Shown piece after piece: positions 27,192-36,668 of a stretch of DNA of 64,000 bases; position 1 is the first letter of the stretch, and the number at the start of each line of letters is the position of its first letter. The translations under genes were made by a program, and so were the position numbers. Source of the DNA: Aliidiomarina quisquiliarum (GTDB taxonomy: Bacteria; Pseudomonadota; Gammaproteobacteria; Enterobacterales; Alteromonadaceae); the NCBI RefSeq assembly GCF_023922585.1, contig NZ_JAMFTN010000021.1, positions 62,001-126,000 on the forward strand, given 5' to 3'. The notes below the pieces were generated by a model. The model saw only the letters and a list, made by a program, of their open reading frames with translations, was not told where the DNA came from and did not search any database.

Positions 27192-27748
27192 GGTTGATAT
27201 GGATATTGGTGTATGCAAGTGTATTTTTAACAGCATGTGGTGAACAGCTAGAGGCTAAAGTTGAACAGCTCGATGCAACTGCCTCGGTAGCGCAGTTGGA
27301 AGACTTTAAAGCCAGTGGTTGGCGCGGTTGCGAATTAGGCATAGAAAAAGCCCAGCGAGATGAGGAAATGGTTGACGGCACGGCTAACTTACCATTTTGG
27401 AACTGCCGCGGCGTGTTTGAAAACTCGTACCCTTACGAGCTATTACTGGTATTAAGCCCGAATGATGAAAACCAGGTAATATTTAGTCAGCTTGAATATC
27501 GGCGCGGCCATCAAGACAGCTTTAATGCGTTGTTACGGTACTTTTTACGCTTGCAGGGCGTTGAAAACGAAGAGCAGCGTTTACATATACGTTCGCAGGT
27601 AACCAGTGTAATTTCTTCGAACCCGCGGCGGCGTGAATTTACGCCCATCATGTTTTTACCCGATGGGCGCCAAATTGAACTTGCGCACAATTACCCGAAA
27701 ATGGCGTTTACAACTTTGCGGGTAAGGAATCTGCTGGCGGATGAGTAG
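27182..27748 (+). CDS. Lipoprotein of unknown function
   Basis: A 188-residue protein with signal MSLRLIWILVYASVFLTACG, lipobox LTAC. I set the start at 27182 because AGGAGG precedes this ATG; a longer frame from 27089 lies inside ogt. The mature part has a conserved-looking pair CELG...FWNCRG and a mixed alpha/beta C-terminus. No family is recognised. The start overlaps the ogt end, so it is last in the copper operon transcript. Its 3' end overlaps the convergent RND gene by 41 bases. Confidence 0.75.
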   Translation: MSLRLIWILVYASVFLTACGEQLEAKVEQLDATASVAQLEDFKASGWRGCELGIEKAQRDEEMVDGTANLPFWNCRGVFENSYPYELLLVLSPNDENQVIFSQLEYRRGHQDSFNALLRYFLRLQGVENEEQRLHIRSQVTSVISSNPRRREFTPIMFLPDGRQIELAHNYPKMAFTTLRVRNLLADE

Positions 27749-30700
27749 CAGAGCCTTTACCAATAGGCAGTAGTAAGCTGTACATTACCGGTACTACGAT
27801 AAGTGTAAGCAAAGTAGCAAAGCCTAGGCCGAACATAATGGTCACTGCCATACTGGCAAAAAATTCGTCGAACAACAGCGGGATCATGCCAAGTATGGTA
27901 GTTAATGCGGCCATAGCCACTGGCCGTACCCGTTTTACCGAGGCGTCGATTAAGGCGCCGTAGCCTGTTTTGCCGGCCTCTTCTTCACTTTTAATTTGCT
28001 CTAGCAACACAATGCCATTTTTAATTAGCATGCCCGACAAACTTAAAATACCGAGCAAGGCCATAAAACTAAAGGCTTGTTGGGTAATAAGTAAGCCAAA
28101 GGTAACCCCGATAATCGACAAGGGTACTGTGGTCCATACTACTAACGCTTTTTTAGCCGAACTAAACAACAGCACAGTAATTAAAAACATGACTAAGTAG
28201 CCAATGGGTATTGAGCTAAATACCGCCGACTTGGCCTTACTTGAGGCTTCGTATTCACCGCCCCATGAAAGTGAATAACCTGGGGGCAAAGCAATGGCTT
28301 CAATGCTGCCACGTACGCGATTAAAAATTTCAGCGGGAGTTTCCTCGTGTAATGGATCAGGGTCGGCCATTACCGTTAAGGTGCGCTTGCGATCACGGCG
28401 CTGAATTAATGACTCTTCCCAATCAAGGGGCATACTGTCAATCAATTGCGTTAAAGGTATGTAGCGATTCAGCGTACTGCTATGGGCTAGCATATCTTGC
28501 CATTGTTCTAAATAAATACGCTCGTTCTCAGGCGCTCGCACCACAATAGGTAATAACTGGGTGCCGTCACGATACACACCCACTCGGCGGCCATGGAAGT
28601 TGGCCAACAGTAAGTCGTCAACGTCTTGTTTAGTAATGCCTACACGGCGTGCATGCTCTTCATTAAACTGTGGGCGTAATACCTTACTGCGCTCACGCCA
28701 GTCGCTCCATACATTTGCTAGCCCTGGGTCGGCGGTTAAAATGGCTTGGGCCTGAGCCGACAAGCGTCTTAATTCCGCGGGTTCGGGGCCAATAAAACGA
28801 GCTTCAATGGCCGCCTTCACCGGTGGCCCTATTTCCATTTGGCTTAAACGCACGCGTACATTAGGGTGTTCAGCGCTTAAATAATCGCGGGTGCGGGCCA
28901 TGAGTAAATGCAAATTACCGGGCTCGCTGGTGCGAACAATAATTTGGCCGTAGTTTTCATGCGACTTTTCCACTAAATAAGGCAAGGTAAAGCGCGGTGC
29001 GCCTTGACCAATGGTGCTCGACACTTGCAGTATTTCGGGCTGTGTTAGTAAGTAACGTTCGGCACGGGCCATGTCTTCAGCAGTGGCGCGTATATCGGTA
29101 CCTTGTGGGTACCAAAGGCTAGCAAAGTATACGGGGGTGCTAGAACTTGGGAAGAAGCTTTGCCTTACCATGGTAAAGCCAAGTACAGCACTTACCAGTA
29201 ATGCTGTCATTAATAACATAGTGGCAAGCCGCCAGCGTAAAGCAAAGCTAAGCAAACGTTTATACGCCAGGTACACGGGCTTACCGTATAGCTCGTCGTC
29301 GCTGGCCGACACTTTAACGCCTTTGCGAAACAGCAGGTCGGCTAAAAACGGAATGAGTATTAATGCTGTTACCCAGCTTAAACCAAGCGATATTAACAAT
29401 ACCCAAAATAAGGCGTTGGCAAATTCACCGGTTGAGTCAGACGAAAGGCCAATGGGGGCAAAGGCAATAATGGCAATTAAGGTGGCGCCAAATAGCGGCC
29501 ACTGATTTTGTTTCAGCACTTCTTGGGCCGACTGCAACCGGCTTTTACCCCGCTGCACGCCAACTAAAATACCTTCGGTAATAACTATGGCGTTGTCCAC
29601 CAGCATACCCAGGGCAATAATAAGTGCGCCAAGCGACACTCGGTGTAGTTGAATGCCGCTGAATAGCATGAAAATAAAGCTACCCAAAACAGTAATAAGC
29701 AACACAAAACCAATTAAAAATCCGCTGCGTAAACCCATGGTAAGTAACAGTGCCACAATCACAATGACCACGGCTTGCACCAAGTTCCACAGGAAACCGG
29801 AAACAGAGCGCTGTACTTCGGCGGGTTGATTGTAAATGGTATGTAGCTCCATACCAACGGGGGTCGCATAATTAATTTCAGCTAAGCGTTGTGCTACCGC
29901 AGCACCTATTTCCACCACGTTCACATGTGAAGCAAAGGAAATACCCAGCCATAAGGAAGGCTCGGCGTTATAGCGCACTAAGTGTGTAGGTATAGGAGCA
30001 ATTTGACGTGAAATGTTAGCTACGTCGCCAAGAAACAATTGTTCACGGGCGCCGGGGTTGCTGATAACCAAAGATTCCAACTGCGCCACCGAGGTGAACT
30101 CACCACTGGTAGCAAAGCGCACTGCGTCGTCGCCCAAGCGTATTCGGCCAGCATTTGACACGGTATTTTGGGTTGCCAATAACTGATAAATGCGTGAAGG
30201 AGGAATACCCAAGTTGGCCAAGCGCGACCGCGACACTTCGATTATCACTTGTTCTTGCTGCTCGCCATTAATAATAACTTTGGCTACGCCGGGTACGAGC
30301 GACAGTTCGCGGCGTAAAAATTTTGCATGCTCAAGCATGTCGGGTAGCGAATAGCCTTTACCAGACAAGGCCAATAACACGCCGAACACGTCGGCAAAAT
30401 CGTCTTTAATAATAACCGGGCCGGCACCTGGAGGAAGTTCGCGGGTTTTGTCGTTTACTTTTCGGCGTAGTTCGTCCCAAATTTGGGGCAGCACATCGGC
30501 ACGATAAACATCTCTCATTTCAACGGTAATTTGGGCCATGCCAGGCATAGAGGTTGAGGTGATATGACGAATATAGGCCAATTCCTGAATGGCATTTTCC
30601 ATTGGTACGGTTACTTCTTCTTCCACTTGTTCGGCAGAAGCACCAGCATAAGGAATGACCACCATGGCTTGTTTAATGGTAAATTCAGGGTCTTCTAACC

Positions 30701-30800
30701 GACCTATCTGCTGCAGCGCAAGGGTGCCGCCAAGTAGCAAAACCAGTAAGAAAATCCAGCTGCTGGTAGGGCGCTGAATACTATAGCGAGCAATATCCAT
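27708..30800 (-). CDS. RND-family efflux permease (TriC/hydrophobe-amphiphile type)
   Basis: A 1030-residue inner-membrane RND permease with 12 membrane helices and two periplasmic loops. The N-terminus MDIARYSIQRPTSSWIFLLVLLL, GRLEDPEFTIKQAMV and YAGASAEQVEEEVT are typical of the TriC/VexF-like branch. The TM4 proton relay shows LIIALGMLVDNAIVITEG. It begins two bases after its adaptor gene ends. The substrate cannot be told from sequence; drugs, detergents or biocides are typical for the branch. No outer-membrane channel gene is adjacent. Confidence 0.93.
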   Translation of the reverse strand: MDIARYSIQRPTSSWIFLLVLLLGGTLALQQIGRLEDPEFTIKQAMVVIPYAGASAEQVEEEVTVPMENAIQELAYIRHITSTSMPGMAQITVEMRDVYRADVLPQIWDELRRKVNDKTRELPPGAGPVIIKDDFADVFGVLLALSGKGYSLPDMLEHAKFLRRELSLVPGVAKVIINGEQQEQVIIEVSRSRLANLGIPPSRIYQLLATQNTVSNAGRIRLGDDAVRFATSGEFTSVAQLESLVISNPGAREQLFLGDVANISRQIAPIPTHLVRYNAEPSLWLGISFASHVNVVEIGAAVAQRLAEINYATPVGMELHTIYNQPAEVQRSVSGFLWNLVQAVVIVIVALLLTMGLRSGFLIGFVLLITVLGSFIFMLFSGIQLHRVSLGALIIALGMLVDNAIVITEGILVGVQRGKSRLQSAQEVLKQNQWPLFGATLIAIIAFAPIGLSSDSTGEFANALFWVLLISLGLSWVTALILIPFLADLLFRKGVKVSASDDELYGKPVYLAYKRLLSFALRWRLATMLLMTALLVSAVLGFTMVRQSFFPSSSTPVYFASLWYPQGTDIRATAEDMARAERYLLTQPEILQVSSTIGQGAPRFTLPYLVEKSHENYGQIIVRTSEPGNLHLLMARTRDYLSAEHPNVRVRLSQMEIGPPVKAAIEARFIGPEPAELRRLSAQAQAILTADPGLANVWSDWRERSKVLRPQFNEEHARRVGITKQDVDDLLLANFHGRRVGVYRDGTQLLPIVVRAPENERIYLEQWQDMLAHSSTLNRYIPLTQLIDSMPLDWEESLIQRRDRKRTLTVMADPDPLHEETPAEIFNRVRGSIEAIALPPGYSLSWGGEYEASSKAKSAVFSSIPIGYLVMFLITVLLFSSAKKALVVWTTVPLSIIGVTFGLLITQQAFSFMALLGILSLSGMLIKNGIVLLEQIKSEEEAGKTGYGALIDASVKRVRPVAMAALTTILGMIPLLFDEFFASMAVTIMFGLGFATLLTLIVVPVMYSLLLPIGKGSATHPPADSLPAKL

Positions 30801-30802
30801 AG

Positions 30803-31909
30803 TTATAGGCCTCTTTCACGGTGCCAAGGACGCACCAGCATATTGTTTTTTAATTGGTGCACACCAGCACTTACCACCCATTCCCCCGCTTCTAAGCCAG
30901 CCAGCACAACTAATTCATCGGTTGTGGCGTCGCCTAAGTGCACTTGGCGTAACTGTACTTGGCCTTGCTCAGGGCTGGTTTCTGTATATACCCACACATA
31001 GCGTTCGTTGTTGTTATTGGTTAATTCAGGTGGAGAAAATACCGCACTAACGGGAACTCGAACGGCCGCCAGTGTGCGGGTAAGTAAGTGGCTACTGTCA
31101 ATGTAAACTTGAGCGGTCATGCCAGGTAAAATATTAACGTGTTCTGGTTTAGTTAAGGAAAACACCACTCGGTAGGTATTAGTAACAGGATCAGCAATGC
31201 GGTCCCACTCACGGATACGGCCCAAAAAAAACTGGTCGGGAATGCTGTCAAAGCGAATGTGTGGTTGGTAGCTGTCGTCGCGGTGTACACGGGCAAATAA
31301 CCGTTCGGGTACTTGAATCACCACGTCGATTAATGAGTCGGTTTGCAGCGTAACTATGGGTTGTTGTGGGGCTATGTTTTCAAAAGGCTCCACATGTAAG
31401 GCAGCCACAACGCCAGAAAAAGGCGCGCGTAGCTCGGTGTAACTTAGATTGGCCTTGGCCGTGTTTAAACTGGCAATGGCCATTTGCCGTTCTGCTTGAG
31501 CTTGGTCGTAGTCGGCTTGCGACACAATACCGTCGGCTAATAAGCGCGCGGCACGAGAAAATTGTGCCTTAGCAAGTTCTGCGCGTGCCTGGGCTTGGGC
31601 CACATTTAAGGCGTAGTCGGTGGGGTCAACTTTAGCGATTACTTCGCCCATATTAATTGACTGGCCAGGACGGGTTGACAGTTCAATAAGTTCGCCGGGC
31701 ACACGAAAAGTAAGGTTGGCCGATTGGGTAGCTTCAACCGCACCGGGAAAGCGGCGTATTTGCTGCGGTACGCCTGACTGTACTTGGACTAATAACACTG
31801 GGCGTATATCTGGCGTGTTGGCGCTAACCGCCTGGGGTTCTGAGCAAGCGGTTAAGGTAAAGGTACTAATAATAGCTAACAAGCCGATATTTAACAGCCA
31901 ACAACGCAT
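30803..31909 (-). CDS. RND periplasmic adaptor (membrane-fusion) lipoprotein
   Basis: A 368-residue adaptor with an N-terminal lipoprotein signal (IISTFTLTACSEP). The biotinyl-lipoyl-like half-motifs are at about 60-90 and 165-195, with an alpha-helical hairpin between (KAQFSRAARLLADGIVSQADYDQAQAE) and a beta-barrel and membrane-proximal domain to the end. AGGAG precedes the ATG. It should link the permease encoded just downstream to a TolC-like channel encoded elsewhere. It is divergent from a LysR gene that probably controls it. Confidence 0.93.
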   Translation of the reverse strand: MRCWLLNIGLLAIISTFTLTACSEPQAVSANTPDIRPVLLVQVQSGVPQQIRRFPGAVEATQSANLTFRVPGELIELSTRPGQSINMGEVIAKVDPTDYALNVAQAQARAELAKAQFSRAARLLADGIVSQADYDQAQAERQMAIASLNTAKANLSYTELRAPFSGVVAALHVEPFENIAPQQPIVTLQTDSLIDVVIQVPERLFARVHRDDSYQPHIRFDSIPDQFFLGRIREWDRIADPVTNTYRVVFSLTKPEHVNILPGMTAQVYIDSSHLLTRTLAAVRVPVSAVFSPPELTNNNNERYVWVYTETSPEQGQVQLRQVHLGDATTDELVVLAGLEAGEWVVSAGVHQLKNNMLVRPWHRERGL

Positions 31910-31956
31910 GGTTCAACTCCTCCACTTCCATTTAAGAAGTATAACTATAAAACATT

Positions 31957-31974
31957 TACAACAACGCCATTGTA
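31957..31974. promoter_or_regulatory. Candidate LysR-type operator between adaptor and regulator genes
   Basis: TACAA-N8-TTGTA lies in the middle of the 124-base divergent intergenic region and contains T-N11-A spacing typical of LysR boxes. It could serve both the RND pair and autoregulation of the LysR gene. This is assigned by eye. Confidence 0.4.
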
Positions 31975-32033
31975 TGCGGAATAAAAACAAAGGTATATTG
32001 AATGTAATTTGTAAAGATATTAAGGAAAGCTTA

Positions 32034-32927
32034 ATGAATTACTGGGCACTTAAAGTTTTGCACACGGTAATAGAAAAAGGTAGCTTGCAAGCAGCTGCGG
32101 CAGTGTTGCACCGTACCTCGCCCGCGTTAAGCATGACCTTAACCAAGCTAGAAGAAGAAGTGGGCTTCGCTATTTTAGACCGCTCTGGCTATCGCTTGCA
32201 GCTAACTCCTAATGGCGCGCTATTTATGCGCCATGGGCAAGAAATATTACGCCAGCAAGAGCGCCTTAACTCGGTGGTTAAGCAACTTAAAGAAGGGGTT
32301 GAACCGCAATTGCGCATTGGTATCGACGCCGGCATAAGCGTAGCAGTGGTGCGTGAGGTGGTGGCAAACATTCAACAACAGTTTCCCGTTACGGAAGTAC
32401 GCGTTAGTGGCTGTTCGCAGCTTACTTCACTGCAGCGGCTAACGGAAGGCGAAGAGCACCTAGCTATTTCGCCTTGGCTGCCAACTTTTCAGCAAATGGC
32501 CGATTTTGAAACCACTCGTATTGGCCAATACGACATTGTGGTGGTTATTGGTAAAGCTTTAGTTGAGCAAGTGGGCTTGCCTAACAGTAGAGAGGCCCTA
32601 AGTGAACTGCCTTACGTGTTGCCGCAAGAAATGCAATTTGGGATTAATCCGGAAAAAATATACCGTATGCCCGGGCGTTCACCCGTGCGGGTAAATGATG
32701 TGCATACACTGGTAAACTTTATTGAAGCAGGCATGGGTTGGGGGGCCGCTCCACGGCAACTTATTGCAGAGTCGTTAGCTAAGGGCAGCTTGCTGGAAAT
32801 AAACGTACCGGGCTTTCTTGACCACATGCATGCGGAATACCACTTGGTAAAAATGGCCAGCCTAGAATTAGGGCCAGCAGGCCGGCTGTTTTGGCAGCAT
32901 TTTGTGGATAAAGAGCAAAAGGATTAA
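32034..32927 (+). CDS. LysR-family transcriptional regulator
   Basis: A 297-residue regulator. The winged helix-turn-helix covers about residues 1-60 (LQAAAAVLHRTSPALSMTLTKLEEEVGFAILDR) and the periplasmic-binding-like effector domain about 88-290. I use the ATG at 32034 with AAGGAA before it; an open frame runs 138 codons further upstream across the intergenic region but has no LysR content. It is divergent from the adaptor-permease genes, the usual arrangement for a regulator of an RND pump. The effector is unknown. Confidence 0.92.
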   Translation: MNYWALKVLHTVIEKGSLQAAAAVLHRTSPALSMTLTKLEEEVGFAILDRSGYRLQLTPNGALFMRHGQEILRQQERLNSVVKQLKEGVEPQLRIGIDAGISVAVVREVVANIQQQFPVTEVRVSGCSQLTSLQRLTEGEEHLAISPWLPTFQQMADFETTRIGQYDIVVVIGKALVEQVGLPNSREALSELPYVLPQEMQFGINPEKIYRMPGRSPVRVNDVHTLVNFIEAGMGWGAAPRQLIAESLAKGSLLEINVPGFLDHMHAEYHLVKMASLELGPAGRLFWQHFVDKEQKD

Positions 32928-33027
32928 GGCGCCGCTAAGTGTCGCCATGTTTTTGGCGGCTATGCTGGCACATGATTTGCATCATTTATACTCATAGTAG
33001 TGATGTTTTGTGGGTAGGAAATGAATT

Positions 33028-33378
33028 ATGGACAGTATTAGCCGTGATGTTGGCGTAGCGCGACCACCTATTTCGACCAGCCATGGTCAGTTGAGCAATA
33101 ATGAAAAACAGTCAGGTGCTGAAACTGAACAAAATGCAGTGCGCAAAGAACAGCGCATGGTGAACGAACTGGCGCAACAGAAGGTTAGTGCACAAAATAC
33201 CACCAACACTCCAGCTGAGGTTACCGAGGTTCAGCCCGCTATTGCTAAAAGCACCGCAAGTACCAGCCAACAAAGTAACCGCGCGCCCAACTGGTCACAG
33301 CTAAGCGCGCAAGTAAATGGTTACACCCAAATACAGCGTGCCATGAACTTATATCAGCGGATAAATAACCTTGGTTAG
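33028..33378 (+). CDS. Hypothetical protein, low-complexity, Gln/Ser/Thr-rich
   Basis: A 116-residue protein with no signal peptide or membrane helix. Residues 1-90 are rich in Q, N, S, T and A and look disordered. The C-terminal stretch (WSQLSAQVNGYTQIQRAMNLYQRINN) could form a helix. Codon use fits the neighbours and the ATG follows a purine-rich TAGGAAATG context. I do not recognise a family. It lies alone between the LysR gene and the antiporter gene. Confidence 0.55.
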   Translation: MDSISRDVGVARPPISTSHGQLSNNEKQSGAETEQNAVRKEQRMVNELAQQKVSAQNTTNTPAEVTEVQPAIAKSTASTSQQSNRAPNWSQLSAQVNGYTQIQRAMNLYQRINNLG

Positions 33379-33456
33379 CAAATAAACGAAAAAACTTCCC
33401 GAATTTGCAAACAGCTGCGGTATTATCTTAATCATTAGCAGCAATGAGAATACCTC

Positions 33457-35001
33457 ATGTTAGAAGCAGTATGGATTGGCTTTGCGTTTATTGTTGGGCT
33501 GTTTGCTCGTTCTATTGGTTTACCAACCTTGGTGGGTTACTTAGCTGCAGGCTTTGTAATTGCCGCCGCCACCCCTTATTTGGCCTTACCCGACCACGGC
33601 CAAGGTATTATTGAGCATGTGGCGCACCTTGGTGTTTTACTACTGTTATTCAGCGTTGGTTTAAAGCTTAACGCCCGTAGTTTGGCCAAGCCAGAAGTGC
33701 TTGGTGTGGGTATTATTCACTTTATTGTAACGGTTATTGTATTGTTCGCGGTTTGTACCTGGGTATTTGAATTTGCCCAGTACGAGGCCTTTATCGTAGC
33801 CGTGGCACTGGGTTTTTCTAGTACCGTATTGGCCGCTAAAGTATTGGAAGGTAAGCGCGAACTAGGTGCGTTTCACGGCCGGGTGGCTATTGGTATTCTA
33901 ATTTTTCAAGACTTAATTGCGCTGCTTGCCATGACTTTAGCGCAAGGTGTTACCCCGTCGCCTTTTGCCCTGCTGGTGTTTTTACTGCCTTTTTTACGGC
34001 CATTATTATATAAACTGCTCGACTCGATTGGCCATGACGACTTATTAATTTTATTCGGTTTGCTGCTAGCGTTAGTTATTGGTGGCTATGGTTTTGAACT
34101 AGTGGGGCTAAGTTCCGAATTGGGTGCGCTGGCCTTTGGTGCGCTATTGTCGAAACACCCACAAGCTAGTGAGTTGTCGAAGGCTTTATGGGGCATTAAA
34201 GAATTCTTTTTGGTGGGGTTCTTTTTAAGTATTGGTATGGGCGGCTTGCCCGAGCTTGCCGACTGGGCCTTTGCAGGGGTAATGCTATTGTTTGTGCCCT
34301 TTAAAATAGCCTTGTTTTTCTTCCTTTTAATTGCCTTTAAATTACGTGCTCGCAGTGCGTTTTTATCGGGCTTAAGCTTAGGGAACTTCTCCGAATTTGG
34401 CCTTATTGTGGCCAGTGTAGTGGTGCCGGAATACCTTATTCCATTGGCGCTGTTAGTGTCGCTGTCGTTTGTGGTGTCGGCGCCGCTCAATGCCATGGCG
34501 CACCCCTTGTACGACCGTTTAAGTGACTTCTTAGTCAAGTTCGAACGCAACACCCACCACCTCGATGAACAGCCGGTGCAGTTAGGCAATGCCGATGTAC
34601 TTATTATGGGCATGGGCCGTACCGGTAGTTCGGCTTACAGTCATTTAAGCGAAAGCAAAAAAGTAATAGCCATGGACGCTGACCCATTTAAAGTAGAGCA
34701 GCACAAAGCCGATGGTTTTAATATATTTTACGCCGACGCCGAAGACAGAGTATTTTGGGAAGGGCTCAACTTTGGCTGTGTGCAAGCGGTTATACTGTGT
34801 TTGAATGAATTAGAAGCCAACATGACCGCCTGCCGAAAATTACGCAAGCGGGGCTTTACCGGGGTGGTTATTGCCCATAGTTTGCATGACGACGAAGCCG
34901 AGCGAATTATTGCTGCGGGTGCTGATCATGCTTACTTAACCATGGTTGAAGCGGGCGTAGGTTTAGCCGAACATGTAAAACAACGGCTAGAACGGGCTTA
35001 A
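33457..35001 (+). CDS. Kef-type cation:proton antiporter with RCK domain
   Basis: A 514-residue CPA2-family protein. About 12 membrane helices cover residues 1-365, including LPTLVGYLAAGF, LGFSSTVLAAKVLEGKRELGAFHGR and the IFQDLIALLAM region with the conserved QD. A TrkA-N/RCK nucleotide-binding domain follows (about 385-510), starting VLIMGMGRTGSSAY. It resembles YbaL/KefC-like transporters that exchange K+ or Na+ for protons. No KefF/KefG-type activator gene is next to it. Confidence 0.88.
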   Translation: MLEAVWIGFAFIVGLFARSIGLPTLVGYLAAGFVIAAATPYLALPDHGQGIIEHVAHLGVLLLLFSVGLKLNARSLAKPEVLGVGIIHFIVTVIVLFAVCTWVFEFAQYEAFIVAVALGFSSTVLAAKVLEGKRELGAFHGRVAIGILIFQDLIALLAMTLAQGVTPSPFALLVFLLPFLRPLLYKLLDSIGHDDLLILFGLLLALVIGGYGFELVGLSSELGALAFGALLSKHPQASELSKALWGIKEFFLVGFFLSIGMGGLPELADWAFAGVMLLFVPFKIALFFFLLIAFKLRARSAFLSGLSLGNFSEFGLIVASVVVPEYLIPLALLVSLSFVVSAPLNAMAHPLYDRLSDFLVKFERNTHHLDEQPVQLGNADVLIMGMGRTGSSAYSHLSESKKVIAMDADPFKVEQHKADGFNIFYADAEDRVFWEGLNFGCVQAVILCLNELEANMTACRKLRKRGFTGVVIAHSLHDDEAERIIAAGADHAYLTMVEAGVGLAEHVKQRLERA

Positions 35002-35030
35002 TAATATTTAATGAAGAATGGAGTGCCACT

Positions 35031-35510
35031 ATGTTGTATTTTTTTCATGGACTAGAAAGCGGCCCACATGGGGCTAAATACCACTTATTAAAACAGCAGT
35101 ATGCAGAATTACAGTCACCAGACTTTCAAAACATGAACCTTAACCAGCGTATTGCAGCTGCCAGTAAACTTACCGTAGGGAAAACAAACCTAACCTTAGT
35201 GGGCTCGTCGTTTGGGGGCTTGTTGGCCGCGCGGCTATATTCGCTATTTCCTGAACGAATCACGAACTTATTATTGTTAGCCCCTGCCGTGCACACGGAA
35301 GAAGGCGACAAAGTAGAGCGCATGCCAAACGGGGCCCAAGTGCGGGTGTTACACGGCTACCAAGACGACGTAGTGCCCTACGACAAAGTAGCCGCTTTTT
35401 GCCAACGCTTTGACTTGCCGCTCACGAGTGTAAATGACGGCCACCGCCTGAATAGCAAAACCTCGCAACAAACAATTTTAAAATTACTAGCCGAACTTTA
35501 TTCCTTGTAG
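35031..35510 (+). CDS. Small alpha/beta hydrolase (YqiA/UPF0227-like esterase)
   Basis: A 159-residue alpha/beta hydrolase. The oxyanion-side motif is FFHGLESGPHGAKY at the N-terminus and the nucleophile elbow is GSSFGG near residue 62-67. The acid is in HGYQDDVVPYD (about 111-121), and the His in DGHRLNS near 138. It is close in size to YqiA-type esterases. The natural substrate is unknown. It follows the antiporter gene by 29 bases and runs towards the regulator gene with an 8-base gap. Confidence 0.8.
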   Translation: MLYFFHGLESGPHGAKYHLLKQQYAELQSPDFQNMNLNQRIAAASKLTVGKTNLTLVGSSFGGLLAARLYSLFPERITNLLLLAPAVHTEEGDKVERMPNGAQVRVLHGYQDDVVPYDKVAAFCQRFDLPLTSVNDGHRLNSKTSQQTILKLLAELYSL

Positions 35511-35518
35511 CTAAACCT

Positions 35519-36589
35519 TCAATTGCCAATTAACTGCTTTAACGTTGTTATGGTGCCTGGGCGATCTGGTGCATAGCCAGGCACTTCGCTAATACGATCA
35601 GTGAAATATTGTGAACGAACCACATCGAGTAAAGGAGCGAGTAGCTCGGGCGCTAACTGATCTTGGCGGAACAGCAGTAAGTAATATTCATTGGCCAACT
35701 CGATAAACCGTAGGTTGAATTGCTCGGCTGCGGCTTTAAGACCAAAACCGGCGTCGGCCATACCCGAGGCGACATAAGCAGCAATGGCCGTATGGGTGTA
35801 TTCTTTTTGTGAGCTGCGGTTAATACTTTCTTCTGCTAACCCTTGTTGCTCCAGCAATATCTTAAACAGTAAACGGGTGCCTGAACGGCTATCGCGGCCA
35901 ATAAAACTAAGTTGCGAGGCGCTTAAGTCGGGCAAGCTGTGAATATGATCATGGCAGCCTTGGCGAAGCATTAAGCCTTCGCTGCGGGTAACTAAGCGGA
36001 TAGCTTGTAACTGATTACTGGCCAGCAGCTGTTGGTAGTGACTAAACACCTGCTTTGCCAATGCTCGGTCGGTGGGAATATGCAAACTGGCGAGATCACA
36101 TTCCCCCCGGTTTAATGCCGTGAGTGCTTCTTCGGGGTTGCGATACTGCAGGTTTATTTTTACCTGTTCAAAAAGCTCCGGCAGCAGGGCAATGGCAAAA
36201 CCATGGCTGGCGTGAATACGCAGTACTGGCTGAGTGCCTGTAATAAGCTGGCTAATTTGTTCGTTTAGTTCTGAAGCCATACTTTCCAGTTGTGGTCCTA
36301 AGCGTGCCTTAACCCGCTGATCTGCCCAAAGTAACTTTTCGCCCAACAAAGAAAGCTTAGAACCATGGCCTTTACGCATTTCAACTAAGGGCAAGCCAAA
36401 AATGTCGGCACCCCGATTCAGCAAATTCCAGGCATGGCGGTAAGATATTCCCACCGCTGCTGCCGCATGGGTAAGTTTGCCGCTGGCTCGAATATTTTCC
36501 AGCAACAACAATAGTGCGGGCTCAAAAAGTTCGTCGGTATCGGTTCGAAAAATCCACGCTGGGCTTATTGTTAGCTGCTTGTTATGCAT
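35519..36589 (-). CDS. ModE-type HTH regulator fused to a periplasmic-binding-like domain
   Basis: A 356-residue one-component regulator. The N-terminal ModE-like winged helix covers about 18-110 (LLLLENIRASGKLTHAAAAVGISYRHAWNLLNR, then KGHGSKLSLLGEKLL). The C-terminal PBP_like domain covers about 120-345, with FIGRDSRSGTRLLF and HTAIAAYVASGMADAGFG. It is divergent from the formate dehydrogenase operon, so it probably controls it. The ligand could be molybdate, tungstate or an organic acid, and sequence does not decide. Confidence 0.87.
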   Translation of the reverse strand: MHNKQLTISPAWIFRTDTDELFEPALLLLLENIRASGKLTHAAAAVGISYRHAWNLLNRGADIFGLPLVEMRKGHGSKLSLLGEKLLWADQRVKARLGPQLESMASELNEQISQLITGTQPVLRIHASHGFAIALLPELFEQVKINLQYRNPEEALTALNRGECDLASLHIPTDRALAKQVFSHYQQLLASNQLQAIRLVTRSEGLMLRQGCHDHIHSLPDLSASQLSFIGRDSRSGTRLLFKILLEQQGLAEESINRSSQKEYTHTAIAAYVASGMADAGFGLKAAAEQFNLRFIELANEYYLLLFRQDQLAPELLAPLLDVVRSQYFTDRISEVPGYAPDRPGTITTLKQLIGN

Positions 36590-36668
36590 AGGTGTTCATA
36601 TTCCGTTGCTGTGTGCTAGGTGCTAAGTTGATAGAAATGCTGTATTCGCCAAACAGGTAGGAACTATT

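Noticed and set aside
31620-32033. 138-codon N-terminal extension of the LysR regulator
   Set aside because: It crosses the divergent promoter region and the adaptor gene; the ATG at 32034 has a ribosome-binding site and begins the family N-terminus.
32928-32970. Hairpin GCCGC/GGCGGC after the LysR gene as a terminator
   Set aside because: Stem is short with an irregular loop and no T-run follows it.
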